The translations under genes were made by a program, and so were the position numbers. A stretch of DNA of 64,000 nucleotides, taken from contig SNVD02009519.1 of NCBI GenBank assembly GCA_013180625.2, forward strand, positions 3,952,863-4,016,862, in the 5' to 3' direction. This document shows, one piece after another, positions 11,872 through 25,200 of the stretch. The notes beneath the pieces are model-generated. The model made no database searches. It saw only the letters and a program-made list of their open reading frames with translations, and was not told where the DNA came from. This stretch comes from Boswellia sacra. Its lineage: Eukaryota; Streptophyta; Magnoliopsida; Sapindales; Burseraceae. Within the stretch, counting starts at the first letter, position 1, and each line of letters starts with the position of its first letter.

Positions 11872-14800
11872 TTGACAAGTATATACAAACGAAAAAAAAT
11901 CAAAACATTTTTGTCTCTTTCCCTATTTTCCCTCTTCCACTTTTCACCATTCGTTTCTCTTTTCACTTTCCGTCTTAGCTTTCACGTTTGCCCTAGCTGT
12001 CATAGCTCACCCCCTCACCACCTCACCAACTTGTTGCACCCAACTACTATCGCATCAACTCAACTTACTGATCTCATTTTCGTCTTTGGTTTCACTCAAA
12101 CCGGACGCCTGTGTTTTCAATTCAAGGTAACTTTCGTTTTTTATTTGCTCTTTTTCTTTTGTGTATGATTTTTTCTTTTTCATTTTCGATTAGTTTCATT
12201 ATGGGCCTTTGACATAAATCTTTTTGGGGTGTTTGTTTCATTTCACTGTGGGTCTTTGATATAAATTTTTTGGGTCTTTGATTCTCCAAATAAATCCTTA
12301 ACAAATCTACCTTCTTCAAGAAACCCAGGTTCGAAATAGGGGTTCTCTTTTCTTAACAAGCAAACAATCAAATCCTAAGTAATCCTCGGCAAACTCATTG
12401 GTTTTTTTTTTTTCAAAATTTACAACCCAAAAATCTGTCTTTGCTGGTTGTTGCAATATCGTGGACTCCATGGCTGCAAAGTATTGAAAGGATTTTTCAT
12501 GGTTATAGTTGAGTGCAAATAAGAGCAGTTTGGTGAGTTGATTGGATGAGATGTTATATAAAAATATTTACTTGATTAGACAACAAATTAATTGATGTAT
12601 ATGCATGTGACTACTTGTAGTTTCTAAAGCATGAATGATATTTTTATATCTTTATATTTGTTTTTTCTTTTGACTCCTTGGCCCTTGATCGACTAGCCAT
12701 GGTAGAATTTTTATTTGAATAAATTCTATCCGGACAAAATGACATGATTTCACTTTTTCAATATAAGCAATTGTTTTATTTTTTATCTTGTTTAATTCTT
12801 GACTCACTTTTTGATTTGCTCTGTCATATTGCAAGGAGAAAAATCATCCTTTCTCTTGCCTTAATTTGCATTAAAGCTCCTATGAGCTAGATGGAATGTA
12901 ACAATGGACCATGCAAAATCAATTCATGACACTCGAACAGCCATTGGTATTTTCTTGGCTACATTTATACTTTCTTGTTTCCTCAAGGATTCTTTACCTC
13001 CATTCTATCAAACAAAATTGCCTAAAAATGAAGTCCGTTTTCCAAGTTTAAAATATTTTCTTCCCCTTTGAGTTCTATTATCTTTGTATGTTAACACTTT
13101 TAAGTTTTGACAACTATTTTTTTTTTTTAAATTGATTTGTTTCTTAGTTAGCTCTTGTGATTTCCAATTCAATTATGAGTTCAAAAAAAAAATCTTTAAT
13201 TTACTTAAGTTGTTAAGTGATTATTAGCTAGCTTCAGTTTAATGGCATGGGTATTTGAGTTAAGTTCCAGGTTTATGAGATGATCTTAGATGCATCATTA
13301 CTATATGGCTTGATTAAAATATTATCCCTTTGTTATGATTGTATAATGGTCTCAGTTCCACTATGTTAATTGATTTTGTAGTTTGTCTTAGTGCACAATA
13401 GAAATTGAAGTCATTTAATTGTTTCTAGCTATGATATCCAAATATGCTTTGCTATTATCCTACTTACTGATAACTGCTCATTGGTGTTTAAATTTTTATT
13501 ATACCAAACTTTCCAACCGTGACTTCATAAAAGAGTAGTTATATAATCACCTTCTCTTCCTACTTGATTTTGTACATGTGTGTGTGTGTGTGTGTGTGTT
13601 TGTGTTTTTTTTTTTTTTTTTTTTTTGTTTCTACCAAATGGCAAGTTAGATAACTTCTTTTAGTAACTACTCCATTTTTGTTATTTAATGGTAAATATGT
13701 TATGAAAACAAAGTAATTAATCCACTTCAATGAGCTGTATAAGCGAATTCATTAGTTTATAATTAGTTTTCAATGTGCCTATACAAATGCTCCTACCCTT
13801 GGTGTAATAGTTATGGTTATTTGTTAACAACAAGCTATATAATATACAAAATTTATAGTTGGATCTAGAATGATGATAATTACTTTTTTTTTTTGCAGTT
13901 TCATTTGTGGCCCCTCCACGTGAACCACGAGTTTTTTTATAACTTCTAGAAGGATGTACCACTCTGTAACTGGCACAACAAATGTCGTTTTGTTTCAGTT
14001 TTAAGGTAATCAATCTTTTTTTTTCAAGCATTAATTAATTGATTAAAAGATGTTCCAGCTGAAAAATGCTTTTCTTTTTTTATAAACGTTTTATTTCCGT
14101 TTTACTATCTTCTCATTGTTATCTTTGATACCCACAATTTTGTGAAACTTAACTGAAAAGATGCAAATTTAATTTCTTGATTAAATTGTTTTGAATTAAC
14201 TAATTAGATTAAATTATGTAATTTATTGGTTAAATTGACTTAAATTAATTGATTAGTCAAATTGAATTGAATAAATATTTAGTTGTGATATTTGTGATTT
14301 ATTTTATATTATTAATTCTTGCTGTCTAATTAATCCATTCCCACAAATTGGCCATGATTGCTAACAAAACACCTCTATTACTTCGATCATATCATAAGAA
14401 GTTGACAGTTTATCCAATTTTCTTCTTAATTAATTTACTCAACCTCAGGTTGTCATATCCTAAACTAACAACAAATCAAATATTTAAAAATCAAAAGATC
14501 TGTAACTAAGCTGTCATATACTACTAGAATTAAGTATAGGGCTAATACCATGCATGATAGCATTTTCTCAACAGAAAGTTGGAAGTATAGCTAGCCCGAA
14601 AGAAACTCATAATTTAATCTTGTTAAGTAATTAGCAATCATTCAATATATTGAGAAATATTTTACATAACATAAGCTTTAATTTATTTTTATCTCTATCC
14701 TTAATGCTTTAATGGTTGGTTTTCCTCTCATATAGTAGTTCGTATTCAGATTTTCTTTATGAGTCTCTATTGAAATTTGTAATTACAACTACAATCTGTG

Positions 14801-16320
14801 GCTACTGTATGGATTAAGCATGATTTTTTTCATTTTGTTGTTTTATTTGGAGTTTAAGTTTGTGGCTTTGGTAGTTGTATAATCAATTTTTTGTTTTAAA
14901 GTAGCAATTGCACAAAAATTGTAGAGAATTGAAACCCAGATGTGTAATGTTGTGTTTGGATTTGAGAGTGCTTTGGAAAATTTGAAAATGATATTTACAA
15001 AAGTAGTTAAAAAGGTTTTTTGTCATTTCGTGAGGTGGATTTATAAGAAATGCTTTTACGAGTACAAGTGCTTTTTAACAATATCACTTTCAAGGGTTTT
15101 TTGAAATGCACCTATGAACTTTAATTTTAAAACTACATTTAAGTGCTTTTCTTTTCCTCTAATTGATAAGTGCTTGGTAGAAAATTCTCTATTGAGTGCA
15201 ACATTAATGCAAAATTCTATTTAGTGTGATTTAGAGACTGCTGTTGCTGTCTATAGAAAAAGAATTATTACTGATTCTTTTTTTTTTTATAGTTGTTTAT
15301 AGTTTTTTTGTACAAGTATTTGTTATAACAAATAACCATGTATGATTGCTATAGGGTGGTATTTATCTAAGCATATTTTATGATTTAATTTTTCTCCTGT
15401 TTCAGTAATTTTGGACACTTTTTGCCCACGAAAAAGTCAGTTCATTTGAGTCATTGGAGCTATCTCGTCCTGTTGTGACCCAAAACACAAAGAATTTTAT
15501 TGAAGAACTGGTTGGCAGAGGATGATTTGGAGTGCAGTGAGGAACTTGGAAACTTTAACAAGGTTTGACTAGCATTAAAATGTTTGACATTAATATTAGC
15601 TTCCTCTTTCTGTTAAACTAGTTCAATTAGCAGGCATTACAAATTGATATTTTGTTTTATGCATTTGTTTGTATGACAAATTGTGGATAATGATCTTGCA
15701 AATAAAATTTATATATAAGCTATAATGTTCACCCAAAAGTTGTTTGGTATTTTCGCTGAGTGTAGGGAGTTTGACAAATTTTTGATTGACTACAAGCAAG
15801 TTACATACCTTTTATCTTACAATTTGCTGAATTCCATTGTGCCCTAAAGCATAAGGTGTATGATTGTTCATGATTCGCTTGTCATTTTAGGTTGGATATA
15901 TGTCTAACTATCTGTTTCTTCTGCAAACAATTCTCCAAATAGATCCACAGTATGTAGTTTCCTTTGAAGGTTGAAGCAAAAGCAAAGAACCATTAGCCCA
16001 ACATATATGCCTAAGATTTTGCATTTTTTAATTTCTAAGGCAAATTGATAAGAAAAAAACTATTCTATTAGAGCAAGATTGGTTGCTCTTTGCGTTTATT
16101 TGTACGATGGTGTTCTAAATTGAATGACTGGCGTTATTTAAACATGTTTCAGGTTGACAAGGCACTGATATTGTGCAGTAGGTAAATGCATTATCTGTAA
16201 TATGATATTGTGAAACATATATAAATGCATTATGTCTAATTCTTTAACTTTTTTTATTAGCTTTATTCAGGTGAGGTCCAGTTGTTTATTAGTTTATATG
16301 TTCCATTTAATTTCCTTGCA
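11872..16320 (+). other. 5' part of the CACTA-like element, no intact coding sequence
   Basis: A pyrimidine-rich stretch (11900-12125) ending in AAG|GTAACTTTC may be an untranslated first exon of the transposase-like gene. A weak exon candidate lies at 15407-15562. The rest is AT-rich intron-like DNA, with a (GT)n microsatellite at about 13576-13603 followed by a T-run to 13626. No intact reading frame is visible. Confidence 0.4.
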
Positions 16321-18570
16321 GCAAAAGTTTGATGTAAATGCCATATATGAAGAGAGCTGGCAAAGCATGACACTCTTTTAAGACAAGGTTGACCACAAAA
16401 TTTATCTTGCGTACAAGGATGATCCCAAGAAGTTGCGACATCCTCCACCGTTGTAAAAGAATATCATTAAACAGGAGGACTGAGAAAGATTTGTTGAAAG
16501 TTGTTTGAGAGATAAATTTGGGGTAATTTCTTTATTAACTGATTGAATGCGAAATCTGTTGTTGATTCCATAAACATTTCAGGTTTCTTTTGATTAATTA
16601 ACCTACTTGCTCATATTAAATTTGCAAAAATAGTAATCATTAATATGCCCTTTCAGTATAGTTGTGTGCATCACAGAATATGATTGCACTGTTATAGGTT
16701 ATTAGTTGTTTGGAATTGTTGATTTAATTCTGCATAAATTGAGATTGATAAAAAATGCATCAAATATTTGTGACTTGCAGGTGAATTTTATAAAAGAGTA
16801 ATTGGTGCTTAATGTTGTCAATTTTTGGATTGTGTTCATAATTATTGTGTTAGTAATTGAATTTGCGAGTTTACATGTTCCATGATGATATGAAGTTTTA
16901 TTGTCCTGTGTTACTTTTATTTTGAATATTCTCTTTTCTTCTTTTTGTTGCTATGATTATATTGTCAATTTGGGGCCGTAGAGTCAAATTTGTACTTGCA
17001 AGTTCCACAAATGTGAAATGAACTTAAGTGAAATACCTTTTTCTCATCGTATTTTTTCTTGTTTGGCATTAAAAGAACAACTGTAAAATGTCCCGACTAA
17101 CCGATTTAATTCCAGTATAACATTTAGAAAGAGATTAAGAGTAGTTTCTTAAAGTTGGTGGAAGTGGAAAGAATGAAATTAAAATTTGGCATAGGTAATA
17201 GTGAAAGATGTTGACAGTTCGTATTTTCTGGCACGTCATAATGACTGAAACTATTAGGGTATTTCTGACAATTGTATTTCAATTGATTAGCACGTGCTTG
17301 CTTACCCTTGACTTTTGATAACTTATTTGTAAATAATATGTTCGAAGCTTGTTTAAGCTTTCATTCATACCCATATTGGATTGATATACTATTCTGTCTA
17401 TGTCATTAAAGTTTTCTGTTTATAGTTGCAATGACATTAGTTTTTGTTGCATATCCTAAATTTGGGGTTATGTTATAATGTTTTATGAAGGAATTCAGTG
17501 AACAACAACGGGAAAGACGTTATGAGAAGAAGCACATCATTGTACAGGCAGGTCACGATATGCAAACATCGAAAGGGAGATGGTAATGAATATTCGGATT
17601 GATGATAATGTTGTTTTAAGTTGTTTGAAACCCATTACACTTTAGTCTTCATGTTCAGTTAATGGTTAAAATATTTTACTTCAGCGAGCAGAGTTCAAAG
17701 ATTGGGATTCAGCTATTGATCGATGTGACCTATGGAAAAGGGGTCAAAAAACGAAGGATGGGGATTACCATCCCAACGTTGTTCTTGTAATTGAGAAGAT
17801 TGTAAGTAGTCTACACTGTATTCTAATTGTGCACATGTGCAGAGTCATTGGTATTCTAGTACATTATATTTTATTATTTATGACCTTGCACGCTTGACCT
17901 GGTTATCAGTATTTGCTTGTTGATCATATGCAATAAAGAGTTTATTAAGTAGATGCTAATTTTTAAAACTGTGGAAGATTTGATTTCTCATAATCAAATA
18001 TATGTAGTTATATGAAGCCATATACAGCAAAGTCATATATATGTAGTATATGATTTTGCTAAGATTTTCATGATTCATTCTTCTTTACTACTTACTCTAA
18101 ATAATGGTGTATTAGTTATTTCCTAATTTAATACATGGATTGATTGTTGTAGGAAGAGTTGAAGGGGCAGCCTCAGTCAATTGTGACAAACATATCATCA
18201 GGGAACGATATACTCACTCAAGCATTGGGCAAACCGGAGCATAGGGGTCGGGTGAGAGGGGTTGGGAGATTTGTCACAACAACTTCATATATTAAAAGTG
18301 TTCATGGCGTGAAGTTGCAACTGTTAAGTCAGCTGGCTCAAGTAACACACAACAAGTGGAGAAGGAAACAGATATTAAAGCTTTAGATGATTTTAAAAAG
18401 ACCCCAACTTCGGGTATATTAAAAGAAGATGAGGTTGAGTTGTCAAGAAAGTGTAGCACTTCCAAAGTTGGGAAGCAATTAGAATTAGAAAATTTGTCAA
18501 ACAGCGACAGCGAGGAACCTCAAAAACCAGAAATTGCTTCCAGAAATAGAGAGGTACCACTGGTGCAGTG

Positions 18571-19389
18571 TAGGGATGGCAAAACCCGAGGTCGGGGTCG
18601 GGGCCGGGGTTGATGGTCTCCGGCCCCGACCCCGGCCTTCAATTCCAAGCCACGGTCCTGGGAAATTCCCCGGAATTTTTTTTTCGGGCCTAAGGCTGAG
18701 GTACCCCAGGCGGAGCCGGGTTTTTCAATAACCCGGGATTAAAACCCGAATTGTATAATTTTTTTAAATTCTGATTCTTTTTTATTTTGTTTATATATAT
18801 ATATTGCATGGATTTTACAAGCAAAGTGGGTCATAGCCCAGTAGCCCATAGCTTTATTGTTTAAAATGGGAACTCGGGTTCGAATCCCGTATAGTGCAAA
18901 TCTTTAGAACTCTTTTAATTTAAAAAAAGAATAAACACAAAGGTTTTCTATGTTGCTTTTTTAATTGCAAAGTAGGTTGTAGCCCAGTGGTAGCTTGTCT
19001 TAGCCTTGTTTGTTGAGGGAACGGGTTTGAATCTTGCATTCTTTTAAAAATTATTTAATTTTTTAAGAAAAAAGGTAGGCTGAGGTTGGGCTTGGGCTTG
19101 GGTCAAACTTGTTGGACTTTTTAGAAGTTATTTTAGTAAAATAGCTTATGGGCTTAAGGGGTTATATTTAAAAATTGAAAATTAATGGATTAAATTGATA
19201 TGATTTTTAATTTCAATTGTATACCCCGTGTTCAATCCCGGGTCCTCGGCCCTGGCACCTCCACCTCGGCCAGGGTCGGGCAGAAAATTCCTACCTCAGC
19301 CCTGCCCAATTACCTCGGTTTTTCAGGTAATTCTTCGGCCCTGGGTTTTCCAGGTCTCTGGCCTCGGCGGGGTTGGTTTGTCATCCCTA
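18571..19389. mobile_element. Non-autonomous hAT-type element, 819 bp
   Basis: The terminal inverted repeat TAGGGATGGCAAA at the left pairs with TTTGTCATCCCTA at the right, with one mismatch. TGCAGTG is duplicated directly outside both ends (18564-18570 and 19390-19396). hAT elements usually give 8 bp; one extra base may be hidden at the TIR edge. GC-rich subterminal stretches (18590-18735 and 19235-19375) contrast with an AT-rich centre. No transposase is encoded. The insertion lies just 3' of a splice donor of the transposase-like pseudogene. Confidence 0.85.
18834..19033 (+). repeat. Two tRNA-like (SINE-like) modules with A and B boxes inside the hAT element
   Basis: Module 1 has TAGCCCAGTAG at 18834 (A box TRGCNNAGYNG) and a perfect B box GGTTCGAATCC at 18877-18887. 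Module 2 has TAGCCCAGTGGTAGC at 18980 and a degenerate B box GGTTTGAATC at 19024. A-to-B spacing is 43-44 bp in both, as in tRNA genes. Neither folds into a full tRNA by eye, so they are tRNA-derived rather than tRNA genes. Confidence 0.55.
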
Positions 19390-21254
19390 TGCAGTGTTTT
19401 ATTTCCTTATATTATCTAAAAATGTGTGTCATTACTGTTTGAGTATAAATACAATGTTGATATGTAATTTAATGTTATGACTTAGGGGAAATACTGTGAT
19501 TTGAAAATTGAAGAGAGTGGAATCACTGTGGGCACTGGAACCATTTTGAAAGATTCGACTCCAAATATAATTATGTCACTTGATCAAGCCTATGATCAAT
19601 GTACTCTTCTACCCATTCAGCAGAAAAGTGATGGCATAGTCATTTTATATGAGGCATGTGGTTGCCATGTGCTATGGCGAGCGCATCTACTTGTTATATG
19701 GTCTGAGGTAAACAATTGATCATAATGATCTAAGTTAATTTAACATTGTTTGTATTATTGTTATATAATATACAGTAACTGAACGTTTAAGTTGTTTTTA
19801 TAAAGGACTCAAGTGATGCATCACTTAAAAAAAAAAAAAAAAGAACCTAAGTAGGGAATTGAAGGACTCAAGTGATGGATCCCGGTAACTTTTGATGCAT
19901 CTTTGGTTCTAATTTATATTATATTTTTATTGTTACAGATGGAAGACTAACAAATTTGAATGTTATTTTGAAGATATAGATACTGATGGATCTGTTGATT
20001 TTTGTGGAGCCATGATTACATGATGAAAAGAGCAATTTGGAAGTAGATGGATAGGAACCATTTAAGCATGATCAATCTTTTAGGGCTTTTTTGTGAATGA
20101 ATCTAGAAAGTATTATTGTAAAGTTTTTGGAGTCCTTTCCTTATGTATATATTAGTAAAGTTGAATATGGCTTTTTACTAACCATGGTTTATTACTAATA
20201 GATTTGTTTGATCATTCATTTTGGTGTTTCAAAGTTTTTGTTAAATCACTATGTCTTTATATGCTTTGAAAGTAGATATATTTGAATGAGCAATAGAGAA
20301 GATCATGATTTATAACAAGCAGTAGATTCATTTGAAGGATTTGTAGCTACTTGAGTTTCTAGGTTCCAGGTATGTCTTTGCTCTGCATTAATTAAATGTC
20401 CATTTAATTGCTTGGATGCTATAGATGACAACTATGTTCATATGATATGTATTATTTCTAAATCTAGTTGAAGACTGTTTTAAGCTGATAAAGTTTTAAT
20501 TTCTTAAGTTTATATATATATATGTGCTGGAGCTGTTTATTGTAATGCATGTTATCTATCATTTCTTTAGCTGATTAAACTGGTTGCTTTGAGGATAGTG
20601 TTGGTGAATTTCTTTATATAACTTAACATAGCCTATATGTTGTTAAAGTTGGAATTATTTCTTATTTATGTCTTAAGAGCCTTGAAATCGCCATAAATAA
20701 GAAGATACATGTTTGTAGGAAATGGTAATGATACTCACATTTTGAATCGCAAAGATATCAATTTGTTACTGCTCCATCCGATATTATGAATTGCGAATAT
20801 TTGATGTTTAAATGCTCTTGAGAAGAAGACAGATGGGCAAACATCTCTCTTTGCCACATCCTAATTCATTCTAAAAATTTCAGGATATCCAGTATTTGTA
20901 AATTAATTACTAACTGGGGTATCAGTGCTGCTCTGCATTTTGGCAATAGCTTGGTAACAATGTCTGGAATAACAAAGTATATATCTTTAATGTCCTATTG
21001 AGAATTATTTAAATGTATCAAGCCTTTGCACATTTTATGTTATACTGAATGGAGTTCCTATTTATCTGAGTTATTAAAATCCACCAAGCAGTGCAAACTA
21101 TCTTCATAATTCATACACTTTGTTACCCAAAAAAAAGTAGCATTTGATGTTGATAAAATAGATTTAAACTTTGCAGGAAAAGAAATGAAAGAAAGTAAAT
21201 TTTCGGGGCAGAGAACTTTTTCTTTGAGGATATTAAAATTCCTTAAATGTAAAC

Positions 21255-22842
21255 TGTAGAGTCTCAAATGTAAATTATGTGTTTTGTTGTTGAATTGATT
21301 TTGTTGTTATGTATGTATCATGTTTTGACTTGATTTCTTGGTTGCTTGGATGATGAAATATGAGTGAAGTTACTTATTGCAAGTTGTTTGTTGTGATTGC
21401 ATGAAGAATTATGTGTGAATTGGAGTGTTGTTGAAGTGGAGTAGAGATGATTTTGTGAGAAGTGCAGTTTATGTGACTGTCTGGTGTTGATTGAGTTGAT
21501 GCGTTTTTCTGGATTGAGAATTGTATGATTTCTCATTTGTTTTGGAAAATAGACGTATTAAACTTTAATTAGCCGTTGATTTCGTTGAATTTGGAGTTAA
21601 AACGGATTTTTGGTGAATTTTTGAAGTTGGGAGTTGAATTCTGGAAATGGGACGTTTTGAACAAATTGTGGAATTCGGTTCTGGTGTTTTGCTCGACAGT
21701 GAACAGTGTCAAGAAACAGTGTCGAGTGAACAGTGTTCTCGAATGAACAGTATTTCGAGTGAACAGTATCGAGAAACAGTGTCGAGTGAATAGTATCGAG
21801 TGTCGAGCAAAATTTTAAAAACACCTCAAATTGACTGTATACTTCCCAAAAAGTCCTGGATCTTGCATAAAAATCATATTTTCTTAAGATTTATCATAGT
21901 AATGATATTGTAAGGCTATTAATGTATGCATTGGACCTTGGATGGGCCGTTTTGTATACGGATCCAAGGAGAATGCTGATAAAAGGATGATGTGATGTGT
22001 TGGACCTTGGGTGAACCGTTCTGTATACGGACCTAAGGGGAACACGGATATGTTGATGTGATGTGTTGGACCTTGGGTGGACCGTTTTGTATACGGATCT
22101 AAGGGGAACACGGATATGTTGATGTGATGTGTTGGACCTTGGGTGGACCGTTTTGTATACGGACCTAAGGGGAACACGGATATAATGATATGAGGTGTTG
22201 GACCTTGGGTGGACCGTTCTGTATACGGACCTAAGGGGAACACGAATGTTTCGATATGATGTGTTGGACCTTGGGTGGACCATTCTGTATACTGACCTAA
22301 GGGGAATAGAATATTTCGATATGATGTGTTGGACCTTGGATGGGCCGTTTTGTACACGGATCCAAGGGGAACACGAACAGAAATTTCATGTGTGAACGAA
22401 CATAACAGTTTGATATATTAGTATTAGATGCCTACTCCTGTGATTGAATGTTTGTGGAATGTGAATAATTTCGTATAATGTTAGAACTTTCCTACTGGGC
22501 TTTAGGCTCACCCCCCTCCCTCCACAGGTACACAGAAGGATGTTTATCCTAGAGATGTCCTAGAGCTTTCTTAGGAGTCTGGAGTCAGTATGCATATAAT
22601 TTTGGGGACTGTCTTGATTCCCTAGTATGTAATGAGAGATTTTGCTTGGTGACTATTAACTGATGTATTGATTTTGTCACCAGTGTATGTAAAATTAATT
22701 TTGAATAAATAGTCATAAGTTGTAATGAACTCTTATGATGTATATGAATATAAATTTATGAGATATTGATGATGTAATTGGTATTAAATTCTTATTCAAT
22801 CACACCCTAAAATCTCTAAATAAGAGATGTTAGGGCTTGACA
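21255..22842 (+). mobile_element. Solo LTR, 1588 bp, with 5-bp target-site duplication
   Basis: Begins TGTAGAG and ends CTTGACA (TG...CA). TAAAC is directly repeated on both sides (21250-21254 and 22843-22847). No internal retrotransposon sequence follows, so unequal recombination left one LTR. It contains a degenerate GTGTCGAGTGAACA repeat cluster (21695-21805) and a seven-copy tandem array (21931-22393). The open minus frames across the array are products of its 66-bp periodicity. The superfamily (probably Ty3/gypsy) cannot be settled from the LTR alone. Confidence 0.8.
21931..22393 (+). repeat. Tandem array of seven 66-bp units inside the solo LTR
   Basis: Units start at 21931, 22000, 22066, 22132, 22198, 22264 and 22329, each with TTGGACCTTGG. 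Within each unit GTATACGGAC and a CCTTGG...CC(T/A)AAGG pair form a short inverted repeat. Unit length is 65-69 bp. The first and last units are closest to each other in the TGGGCCG...GATCCAAGG version. Confidence 0.9.
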
Positions 22843-23339
22843 TAAACTTTGCTTTTGCAGCCTGCACTGCATTTCTGATAGGCCTCCAATTCGGTTCACC
22901 TATGCTAGGCGCCAATTGGATAAAAGAAATGAGGGGCAAAATGGAGATTGTCATTTTCTACTCTTTATTTTTCTGTTATGCTTTTGGTAGTGAAAATTAG
23001 TTATTCTTTCCTAGGAACATGTTCTTAGTTATTTACAGAATAAGGGGAAATAGAAAGAGAAAGAAAAGAATATTCATATTTTTAAAGAATTGTGGAGATT
23101 CTGTCTCTAGGGAGAGCTGGCAGACCTCTTAAACAGTCTGCTAGCTATCCAAGTTTATGCAGGATATTTTCTAAGAATTTCTACTTATTTTACTGTCTCT
23201 ACTCTATTTCTATATTGTTTTCATTTGTGTTCTATGTGTGATTGTTGAAGAGCAATCCTAGTCCTATCAATTTCTAACTCTTTTTTCTGCTAAAATAATA
23301 TTACAATAACAGGATACTTATTCCACCTAGTTATGCATA

Positions 23340-25200
23340 TAGGTGCTTTAACAAATAGCAGAGACCCTCGAAAGAGAGCTAGATGCTACCATTACAGCTG
23401 CTGCTCATGCTTGTTCAGAAAAACGACAAGCTGAGGCAGCACAAAAAGCTGCTGAATTACGTGCACAAGGCATTACAAGAGAGCTTGAGAACACCACAAG
23501 TACGTGAAGTCTTTATGTTCTTATGCTTTTACAAAGATAGATCTTGATCAAAGACTAGGGAAGAAATATAGCATTATTGTTCAAAGTTATCGAATATATT
23601 ATTGTTTATTCAGCTTACGCCTTATAACATGTCAAAGTAATAACATGCAAAGGCTTATCAACTTACTAATCCAGGTAAATGTGGATGAATGAAATCTTAT
23701 TCTGTTTATACCATGTAATTTGGATAATCAAAAATTGGAGTCATAACTTTCAGATAAATTATTGAACAAGAGGTATGCAGTTGTATGTGCTTGGATGAAT
23801 GACATTCAAATCAAAGTAGAATTCATTCATTGTCCTAAAAAGAATATCTGACAATGTCCTTGGTAGAGCTTCTAGCAAATGGAATTGAGTTGTTTTACAC
23901 AGGAAAATTTTGATGTTGTATCTATGGCTTGATTAGAGAAGAATGATGCTACTGCCAAGACCAAAACCTGTTCAGAATGAAATAACAAAACATCCTTGGG
24001 GCTCTGTTCATAATCACTTCACAAATTCTTTCATTAAAAATGAAAAATTGAATTTCATGTTTCCAAGATTCAGGACTGTGTTTCTTAACACTTTTTGGAA
24101 ACAGATTTTGAAGAAAAAATGCTATTGAAAACATGATATAAAAAAATAGTAATTAGGTGTATAGCTTTTTTTTTCCTCCAAAGAAACTTCTAAATAATTT
24201 GCAATCTTTTTTTTTTTTAATTTTAATGTGACAGGATTTACCAAATAAGAAGTGGCACCTGCCCCCAAGATAACATTCATATGCTAACTTAAATCTAAAA
24301 TAAACATGTTGAGACAAATTCGGTGCTTCAGCCCCTAGCACTAGCAACTAACCTTTGAAGTAAGAAGTTGGTCTAATTTAACACTGACACCAATGAGTGT
24401 ATAACTGATTCTAAATGTTGAAGGTGTAATCAAACGATATCATTTTGTTATTTTGTTAATTCCAATTCCTTCGTCTTCAAAGCATTGGCAGTAACTGTAT
24501 TTCTATGTCGAATTTGATTCAACTCACTGCCACTGCTAGCCTGTAACTCTTTCTCTCAACTGATTTCAGTTTAGATGTTTATTTCATCCGGCTCTTTTTA
24601 ATTTGATACATTGTAAGTTGTCTCATTATCGTTTGATCTTTTGTTCCCACAAAACCCAAATTGGAGGGCACTATAAAGTGCAAGCCCTCAAAAGATTTTT
24701 GTTTATTCTTCATTTTTGTCTGAAGCCAAAACTCCACTCTTGAATATGAAGATAGAGACCTAATAAACAAGAAGACCATTCTGAATCTTTAACGATGCCC
24801 ATACTTCACCATATCTTAAGTTCACTTGGACAACCTTTAACAATAGCTCATAGCAATCTTGTGGAGTTAGATTTACAAGAATATGTTGTCTTGTTGCTCA
24901 CATTTGGAAAACGCTTAGAAGAACATATTGGAGCAATTTTGCCTCTGCTTATCGAAACATCCTTATATGTACTTTTCAATGTTATGCAGTCATTCATGTC
25001 TATTAACTGTGAAAATGAAAGTGCTGCATATCAATAGCATGAAAATTTTATCTAACATATTGTACCCTTGATTGCAGAGTTTTTTGAACTGCACAAAGTT
25101 ACGTGCAAAGCAAGAAGAAATCTCTAGGCGTTATAATGAAATTGAACTCCTGGAAGCTATAATCTAGACACTTGGTAGGAAAGAGCCAATATTACTAAAG
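23340..25200 (+). pseudogene. Fragment of a coiled-coil protein gene, two exons, captured in the CACTA-like element
   Basis: The block about 23345-23501 reads as a charged, Ala/Glu-rich coiled coil (for example EKRQAEAAQKAAELRAQG) and ends in a plausible GT donor (CACAA|GTACGTG). A second block, 25079-25205, follows a TTGATTGCAG acceptor and continues as coiled coil (KQEEISRRYNEIELLEAIIQ), then hits an in-frame TAG. It recalls the C-terminal part of plant proteins of the At3g49055 type, but from memory only. No start or N-terminal exons are visible. The position inside a transposon, with introns retained, suggests capture of genomic DNA. Confidence 0.45.

Larger units (their letters stand above)
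16322..20040 (+). pseudogene. Ptta/En/Spm-type plant transposase-like gene (Transposase_24-like), decayed
   Basis: Exon-like blocks with GT-AG borders are near 16322-16521, 17491-17582, 17683-17803, 18153-18563 and 19485-19709. The third and fourth together read IDRCDLWKRGQKTKDGDY, then NDILTQALGKPEHRGRVRGVG. This is the hallmark segment of plant Ptta/En/Spm transposase proteins (DVLT-ALG-PEH-GRVRGVG). The last block resembles the C-terminal domain that ends in (V/L)-W--HL(V/L) in that family. An in-frame stop (TTT TAA) interrupts the first block near 16380. The small hAT-like element inserted just after the donor of the fourth block. The gene would have served CACTA mobilisation; it now looks dead. 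Confidence 0.65.

Noticed and set aside
18834..18890. Functional tRNA gene
   Set aside because: A and B boxes fit, but acceptor and anticodon stems do not pair.
21884..22357. Minus-strand frames encoding a 22-residue repeat protein
   Set aside because: They result from the 66-bp tandem array inside the solo LTR; the period is a multiple of three, so frames stay open by chance.
21931..22393. CRISPR-like array
   Set aside because: The repeats are contiguous without unique spacers and lie inside a plant LTR.
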